Shown one piece after another: positions 7,315 through 11,808 of a stretch of DNA of 11,808 bases (the first letter of the stretch is position 1; each line of letters starts with the position of its first letter). Both the position numbers and the translations under genes were made by a program. The notes below the pieces were generated by a model. The model was not told where the DNA came from. It searched no databases and saw only the letters and a program-made list of their open reading frames with translations. The stretch comes from an uncultured Ruminococcus sp. (GTDB taxonomy: Bacteria; Bacillota; Clostridia; Oscillospirales; Acutalibacteraceae). Where the stretch lies: NCBI GenBank assembly GCA_951800855.1, contig CATOLC010000019.1, positions 1-11,808 of the forward strand, in the 5' to 3' direction.

Positions 7315-8328
7315 ATGCTTGATATTGTAAAAGAAATAGGCAAAAAAAAAGAAGAATTAATAGAGAAAATTTCTAATGTAAAAGATAATAAGGATATAGA
7401 AATTCTAAAGTCTGAATACATAAAGAAATTTTTGGGGAGTTTATACAAAGAATTAAAAAACATAGAAGATATATCTCTTAAAAAAGAATTAGGAAAAGAA
7501 ATAAATGAGTTTAAAAATTTTGCAAATGAAAAAATAGAGATTTTAAAAGATAATTTCGAAAGCAAGAGGAATTTTAATAAATATGATGTTTCTATTTTTA
7601 AAGAAAATATCAAAATTGGATGCTCTCATCCTTTAATAAAGCTCTATAAAAAAATAGAAAATATATTTGTTAGTATGGGATTTTCCATAGTACAAGGTCC
7701 GGAAATTGAACTGGATAAATATAATTTTGAAAAGCTAAATATGCCATCGCATCATCCTGCACGTGATATGCAAGATACATTTTATGTGACTCATCCCAAT
7801 ATTTTACTTCGTTCACATACTTCTTCTGTCCAAGTACGCACAATGGAAATAGAAAGTCCCCCAATTCAGGTTATATCTCCCGGAACTGTTTATAGAGTGG
7901 ATGATATAGACCCTCAGCATACTCCAATGTTTTACCAGGTAGAAGGGCTTATGGTAGGTGAGGGGATTTCGTTTTCGAATTTAAAGGCTGTACTTATAAA
8001 ACTACTTAAGGAAGTTTTTGGTACAAGCATAAAAGTTAGGTTTAGACCTACTTATTATCCCTATACTGAGCCTAGTGCTGCGATAGATATGTCTTGCGTG
8101 GAATGTGGTGGAAAAGGGTGCCGTACGTGTGGAAATTCCGGATGGATTGTGGTGCTTGGTTCGGGAATGGTTCATCCGAATGTTTTAGAAGGTGTAGGGT
8201 ATGACAGCGAAAAATATACAGGTTTTGCATTTGGACTTGGACTTAATAGACTTGCTCTTTTATATTATGGTTTAGGTGAGATAAGAAAAATTTACGAAAA
8301 CAATATAAGCTTGTGGAAACAGCTTTAG
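7315..8328 (+). CDS. pheS: Phenylalanyl-tRNA synthetase alpha subunit
   Basis: Catalytic class II subunit of the (alpha-beta)2 enzyme that charges tRNA-Phe. Residues 1 to about 95 are Lys/Glu-rich and predicted coiled coil, the usual tRNA-binding arm. The catalytic domain follows from HPLIKLYKKIENIF. Motif 2 is in the block from PGTVYRVDDID to MFYQVEGLMV, and the active-site segment is FRPTYYPYTEPSAAID. Motif 3 is GFAFGLGLNRLALLYYG. A four-cysteine insertion, Cys261, Cys264, Cys269 and Cys272 (CxxC-x4-CxxC), resembles that of Firmicute PheS proteins. Length 337 is normal. ATG has AGGAGGG 6 bases upstream. Base composition is more AT-rich in the first 300 bases, fitting the low-complexity coiled coil. 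No T-box precedes it because metK ends only 16 bases upstream. Confidence 0.97.
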   Translation: MLDIVKEIGKKKEELIEKISNVKDNKDIEILKSEYIKKFLGSLYKELKNIEDISLKKELGKEINEFKNFANEKIEILKDNFESKRNFNKYDVSIFKENIKIGCSHPLIKLYKKIENIFVSMGFSIVQGPEIELDKYNFEKLNMPSHHPARDMQDTFYVTHPNILLRSHTSSVQVRTMEIESPPIQVISPGTVYRVDDIDPQHTPMFYQVEGLMVGEGISFSNLKAVLIKLLKEVFGTSIKVRFRPTYYPYTEPSAAIDMSCVECGGKGCRTCGNSGWIVVLGSGMVHPNVLEGVGYDSEKYTGFAFGLGLNRLALLYYGLGEIRKIYENNISLWKQL

Positions 8329-8341
8329 GAGGGGAATATAA

Positions 8342-10423
8342 TTGTTCAAATTTTCTTTTAATTTTGTCAGGGAAATATGTGGATTTGATATAAAAGAAGA
8401 GGAGATTTTCAAAATATTAAATCTTCAAGGTTTTGAGGTGGATGAAAAGATAAGAAAGGGAGATGACACAGTAGTAACGATAGAGGTAAAGGCTAATCGA
8501 CCTGACATGCTTTCTCATCTTGGGATAGCAAGAGAAATATGTGCCTTTAAGGGCAAACCTATTCCTTGCGTTCCAAAACCTGGTTTAAAATTAAGTGCTA
8601 ATAACTTTCCGTTTAATGTAGAGATTGCCCCTGAAATAAGCAAAAGATTTGTACTGGTACTTATTGATGGAATAGATAACAGTGTAAAAACGCCGGATTA
8701 CATAAAGAAAACTCTTGAAAATCTTGGGATTAATTCAGTAAATGCCGTGGTTGATATAACAAACTACGTAATGCTAAAATATGGTCAGCCTATGCATACT
8801 TATGATGTAAACAAGATATCAGGGCATACAATAAAAGTTGAAAAACAATCTAAGGATTGTAGTATTTTAACCCTTGGAGATGTTCCGGCTAAACTCCAAA
8901 GCGGGTATATAACAATTTCTGATGAAAAGGAAATACTGTGTGCTGCCGGAATAATAGGAACGGATAAAGCGATTGTAAAAGAAAATACAAACTGTGTAAT
9001 GATAGAATCAGCATGCTTTGATGAAATAAGTGTTCGCTTGGCTTCCCGAAAAATGAAAATATCCACTCCATCGTCTTTCCGATTTGAAAGAGGAATAGAT
9101 ATTACTCAATGCTTTAATGTTGCAGGAATATGTGCAGAAATGATAGCAGAAATTTGTGGTGGAAAAATCAGAGATACAGCTTTTGAATTTTATCCCGAAA
9201 AGAAAACTAAGGAATTTATTGATGTACGAGTACCACGCGTTAATTTATTGCTCGGGACTTCTATCAAAAAGGAACAAATTGTAGAGTATTTAGAAAAATA
9301 TGATTTTAGTTGTACCGATAAAAATGCCGATGAGATTAGCGTAGAGTTCCCAGATTATCGTTTGGACGTAAAAAAAGAAGTAGATTTAATTGAGGAAATA
9401 GCAAGAATTCATGGATATGACAATATTTCTCCAACGATGCCTACGATTCAGGTTGATTATAAAAGAAATGAAATATGGGAAAACATGGATAAACTTCGTG
9501 AAATTTTTGTAGGTTTAGGATTTTATGAAGTTATAACGTATTCTTTTATACCTCAAAATTTTATGAATATGTTCAGTATAACTCAAAATGACAGATTGTA
9601 TTCCGATTTAATATTAGAAAATCCAATAAATAAAGAGTATGCACTAATGAGACCGACTCTCGCTTATTCGCTCATTTCGTCGCTGGCATATAATTATTCA
9701 ATGAATAATACTAATTTAGCACTTTTTGAGCTCGGCAGAACTTATTTTAAAGATAAAAAAGATAGTAGGACTGGATTTAAAACAGGCTATAAAGAGAAGG
9801 AAACATTTGGATTTATTTTTTCCGGGAAAAGGATGGAAAAAGGATGGGGAGTAAATAATGATATTAAATATTCATATTATGATTTACTAAATTATATTGA
9901 TATAATTTTTAAAAATTTTGCTCAAGGTTTTAAATTAGAGAGAAACAATTATAAATTCTTTGAGAATTTAAGTGGATATAATATCATAATAGATGGAACT
10001 GTTGTAGGACTTTTAGGAGAACTAAACAAAAAAATTATTAATAAAGTACCTAATGCAAAACTTATTAAAACTCCGCTTTTTTATTGTGAAATTTATGTAG
10101 AAGCCTTAAAGGAAAAAAACAAAAAATTAAAATTTGAGTCTAAATATCCATTTTTGGTAAGAACATATAATTTTTTGGTAAAAAAAGATATTTCATCTGA
10201 AAAAATTGAGGAAATTATTTCGGAATCTAGTCCTCTGATTCAAGATATAGAAGTAAAGGACATTTATATTGATAAAAATATGAGTGAAGATGAACATTCA
10301 ATTTTGTATGAGATAAAATATTGCAGTTCCGAATCTACTTTGACATCTGAGCAAATAGAAGAAATTGAATCGAAATTCATAAATAATTTAGCATCTAATT
10401 TAAATGTAGTTTTAAAGGCATGA
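8342..10423 (+). CDS. pheT: Phenylalanyl-tRNA synthetase beta subunit, short form lacking OB-fold domain
   Basis: Beta subunit of PheRS: tRNA binding and editing of mischarged Tyr-tRNA. TTG start at 8342 with AGGAGGGG at 8327-8334 overlapping the pheS stop and a 7-base spacer. The protein has 693 residues against roughly 790-800 for usual bacterial PheT. The N-terminal B1 helix pair (to GFEVDEKI, residue 36) runs through a short linker straight into TVVTIEVKANRPDMLSHLGIAREI, where other PheT proteins carry a tRNA-binding OB fold of about 100 residues with an HPNADKL-like motif. Other parts are present: the B3/B4 editing domain (about 100-285, with NAVVDITNYVMLKYGQPMH and FRFERGID), B5 (about 290-365, ending near EIARIHGYDNI), the B6/B7 synthetase-like core (about 375-580), and the C-terminal FDX-ACB anticodon-binding domain (about 600-693, ending NVVLKA). 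There are no stops or frameshifts, so this is a coherent short form. Confidence 0.96.
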   Translation: MFKFSFNFVREICGFDIKEEEIFKILNLQGFEVDEKIRKGDDTVVTIEVKANRPDMLSHLGIAREICAFKGKPIPCVPKPGLKLSANNFPFNVEIAPEISKRFVLVLIDGIDNSVKTPDYIKKTLENLGINSVNAVVDITNYVMLKYGQPMHTYDVNKISGHTIKVEKQSKDCSILTLGDVPAKLQSGYITISDEKEILCAAGIIGTDKAIVKENTNCVMIESACFDEISVRLASRKMKISTPSSFRFERGIDITQCFNVAGICAEMIAEICGGKIRDTAFEFYPEKKTKEFIDVRVPRVNLLLGTSIKKEQIVEYLEKYDFSCTDKNADEISVEFPDYRLDVKKEVDLIEEIARIHGYDNISPTMPTIQVDYKRNEIWENMDKLREIFVGLGFYEVITYSFIPQNFMNMFSITQNDRLYSDLILENPINKEYALMRPTLAYSLISSLAYNYSMNNTNLALFELGRTYFKDKKDSRTGFKTGYKEKETFGFIFSGKRMEKGWGVNNDIKYSYYDLLNYIDIIFKNFAQGFKLERNNYKFFENLSGYNIIIDGTVVGLLGELNKKIINKVPNAKLIKTPLFYCEIYVEALKEKNKKLKFESKYPFLVRTYNFLVKKDISSEKIEEIISESSPLIQDIEVKDIYIDKNMSEDEHSILYEIKYCSSESTLTSEQIEEIESKFINNLASNLNVVLKA

Positions 10424-10726
10424 TTTATTTATGAGAATATAAAATTAGAATAAAATTAAATTAAAAGATGAGAAAATTTTGCAGAGTAAAAAATTAAAAA
10501 ACTCAATAATGAATATTTGCAAAAGTAAGTTAGCAGCAATCCAAAGGGGGATTTGCAATCTCTCTTTGGAATATCTTTACTTTTTTATAAGATATCCCTT
10601 TTTGTTGTTGTACAAAAATAGATAAAAAAATGTGAATGTAGGAATATAAGATTTTTTTATAGCTAAGGCTTAATTTTCTTTTATTTTTTTGAATACTATG
10701 CTAAACTTATAAATTAAAGATTAAAT
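10424..10726 (+). other. AT-rich gap between pheT and hprK
   Basis: These 303 bases contain no gene that I can support. The first 97 bases are nearly featureless A/T. The middle (10521-10603) holds the strong hairpins described separately. The remainder is T-rich, and the hprK promoter should lie here, but matches are weak: TTGAAT at 10689-10694, and an extended -10 type TGCTAAACT at 10699-10707. A 38-codon open frame at 10509-10625 runs through the hairpins without a ribosome site. Confidence 0.6.
10521..10610 (+). terminator. Overlapping hairpins, probable terminator of the pheST transcript
   Basis: Hairpin A: CCAAAGGGGGA (10541-10551) pairs over 11 bases with TCTCTCTTTGG (10559-10569), with two G-T pairs and loop TTTGCAA. 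An outer stem can form between AAAAGTAAG (10521-10529) and CTTTACTTTT (10575-10584), with one bulge. Hairpin B: GGAATATCTT (10568-10577) pairs with AAGATATCC (10589-10597), nine pairs and a bulged A, followed by CTTTTTGTTGTTG. Hairpin B with its T-rich tail has the form of a terminator. It competes with the outer stem and with the last two pairs of hairpin A, so the region could be a simple double terminator or a regulated switch. Confidence 0.6.
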
Positions 10727-10741
10727 ATGGCGGTGATTTTA

Positions 10742-11704
10742 TTGGCTGCGGATGCTTCGGTCGCACTTTCAAGTATAATTAGAGAGCTTGATTTGAGTGA
10801 GGTTTTTATGCCTTGTGACCCTGATAGCGTATTAGTTAAATCTATTGAAATTAATAGAATGGGTCTTGAAATGATAGGAACATTAGATGATTTTGATTGT
10901 AATAGAATGTTAATTATGGGTCGTAGTGAAAAAATTTTTCTTTCTACGCTTACTTCAAATGAAATTTATAAATCGATAGATATGATTTTGTCTCTTCGTC
11001 CACCCGCTTTACTTCTTACAAGAGGAATAAAACCAATAACAGAGATACTTGACATAGCTAAAAAGTATTCGGTACCAATACTAATATCGAATGAAGTGAC
11101 TTCAGATGTTATATCTGGTTTAGTTTCTTTTCTAAATGTTCATTTAGCTCCAATGATTACTCGATCTGGAGGGCTGATGAATGTACATGGAGAGGGAATT
11201 TTGCTGATTGGGGAAAGCGGGGTCGGAAAAAGTGAAACAGCTATTGAGCTTCTTAACAGAGGACATAAATTAATAGCAGACGATGCAGTGGAGATACGAA
11301 AAGTATCCAAAAATATGCTGGTAGGGTCTGCTCCCGATAACATAAGACATTTTATAGAGGTAAGAGGGGTAGGAATAATAAATGCTAGAAGAATCTTTGG
11401 AATAGGTGCTGTTAAACCTTCGGAAAATATAGATATGGTGATAAACCTTGAAACATGGAAAGACGATAAAGTATATGATCGTATGGAATCAGACAGCTAC
11501 ACTGAAATTTTAAATGTGAAAGTGCCTTTTATTACTATTCCGGTTAGAACTGGACGAAACCTTGCTGTGATAATTGAAATTGCAGCAATGAATAATCGTC
11601 AGAAAAAGATGGGTTATAATGCCGCAAGAGAATTGTTTATAAACTTAGGTGTGGAATATCCCGAAAGTGCTCCTAAAATGGAAAAATGCATTTGGGATGT
11701 TTAG
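10742..11704 (+). CDS. hprK: HPr kinase/phosphorylase
   Basis: Bifunctional enzyme that phosphorylates and dephosphorylates HPr at the regulatory serine, the switch for CcpA-dependent carbon catabolite control in Firmicutes. The TTG at 10742 has GGTGAT (10732-10737) 4 bases upstream, a match to the 3' part of the anti-Shine-Dalgarno complement, and gives 320 residues starting MAADASVALSSII, like relatives. An ATG at 10727 adds five residues but lacks a ribosome site, so the start is not certain. Numbered from 10727: N-terminal regulatory domain about 1-130; kinase core with His154 (NVHGEG), Walker A GESGVGKS at 162-169, ADD ending at Asp186, the family signature IEVRGVGIINARRIFG, and a C-terminal PVRTGRNLAVIIEIAAMNNR helix region. 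All key residues are intact. It is followed after 40 bases by a PHP-domain gene, a pairing I recall from clostridia. Confidence 0.96.
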   Translation: MAADASVALSSIIRELDLSEVFMPCDPDSVLVKSIEINRMGLEMIGTLDDFDCNRMLIMGRSEKIFLSTLTSNEIYKSIDMILSLRPPALLLTRGIKPITEILDIAKKYSVPILISNEVTSDVISGLVSFLNVHLAPMITRSGGLMNVHGEGILLIGESGVGKSETAIELLNRGHKLIADDAVEIRKVSKNMLVGSAPDNIRHFIEVRGVGIINARRIFGIGAVKPSENIDMVINLETWKDDKVYDRMESDSYTEILNVKVPFITIPVRTGRNLAVIIEIAAMNNRQKKMGYNAARELFINLGVEYPESAPKMEKCIWDV

Positions 11705-11744
11705 AATTATAAGAAATAACACTATAATTCAAGAGGGTGATGAA

Positions 11745-11808
11745 ATGAAAATTATTGCAGATACTCATTGTCATACTATAGCATCTACTCATGCATATAG
11801 TACAGTAA
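11745..11808 (+). CDS. PHP-domain phosphatase, YcdX-like (3'-truncated by window edge)
   Basis: Only 21 codons are visible, but they are diagnostic: MKIIADTHCHTIASTHAYST closely resembles the N-terminus of YcdX-type PHP-domain metal-dependent phosphatases (family pattern DLHxHTxASxHAYST). The His-x-His pair (THCH) would bind the metal cluster. ATG has GAGGGTGA at 11733-11740 with a short 4-base spacer. It lies 40 bases after hprK on the same strand and is probably co-transcribed. In clostridia this type of gene often sits between hprK and a murB-rapZ-whiA group, so those are predicted beyond the edge. The substrate is unknown. Confidence 0.8.
   Translation, partial: MKIIADTHCHTIASTHAYSTV

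Noticed and set aside
10468..10497. Nine-codon open frame (ATG to TAA) as a leader peptide
   Set aside because: No ribosome site, no run of a regulatory amino acid, and it is not positioned to couple to the downstream hairpins in a recognisable way.
11700..11728. Promoter for the PHP gene (TTTAGA, 17 bases, TATAAT)
   Set aside because: The start would fall near 11735, inside the ribosome site, giving a leader of about ten bases. Read-through from hprK is simpler.
1..11808. CRISPR array, insertion sequence, tRNA or rRNA gene, prophage or defence system
   Set aside because: No regularly spaced repeats, transposase or integrase, terminal inverted repeats, cloverleaf or rRNA sequence were seen on either strand.

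Overview
The window looks like a stretch of chromosome from a low-GC Gram-positive bacterium, most likely a clostridial Firmicute. The DNA is AT-rich. Shine-Dalgarno sites are strong (AGGAGG or GGTGAT types). TTG is used as a start codon beside ATG. The gene content is mostly housekeeping: HPr kinase/phosphorylase is typical of Firmicutes, and the PheS protein carries the four-cysteine insertion that I recall from Firmicute homologues. All supported genes are on the + strand. I found no rRNA, tRNA, mobile element or CRISPR array.

Layout. (1) 1-3513 is a compact cluster: the 3' nine-tenths of metG (methionyl-tRNA synthetase), tatD (metal-dependent nuclease), ispF (MEP-pathway isoprenoid synthesis) and a stand-alone CinA C-terminal (PncC-like) protein. 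Spacing runs from a 4-base overlap to 29 bases. (2) 3603-4832 is a self-contained branched-chain amino acid exporter unit, azlC-azlD, with its own near-consensus promoter and a rho-independent terminator. (3) 4882-10423 is prfB (release factor 2), metK (S-adenosylmethionine synthetase), pheS and pheT (the two phenylalanyl-tRNA synthetase subunits). metK-pheS-pheT are packed with gaps of 13-16 bases and are very probably co-transcribed. (4) 10424-10726 is a 303-base AT-rich gap holding overlapping, mutually exclusive hairpins. (5) 10742-11808 is hprK, then the first 21 codons of a YcdX-like PHP-domain phosphatase that runs off the end.

The genes supply translation (MetRS, PheRS, RF2), methyl-donor and isoprenoid synthesis, nucleotide salvage or repair, amino acid export and carbon catabolite control. 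I do not see a new multi-gene system. The points most worth checking are within known genes and one gap: a PheT that appears to lack the whole N-terminal tRNA-binding OB-fold domain; a prfB that has lost the programmed frameshift, with CTT TGC at codons 25-26 where CTT TGA sits in the classical gene; a PncC-like protein missing its AGPGG loop; and a switch-like pair of RNA hairpins between pheT and hprK.
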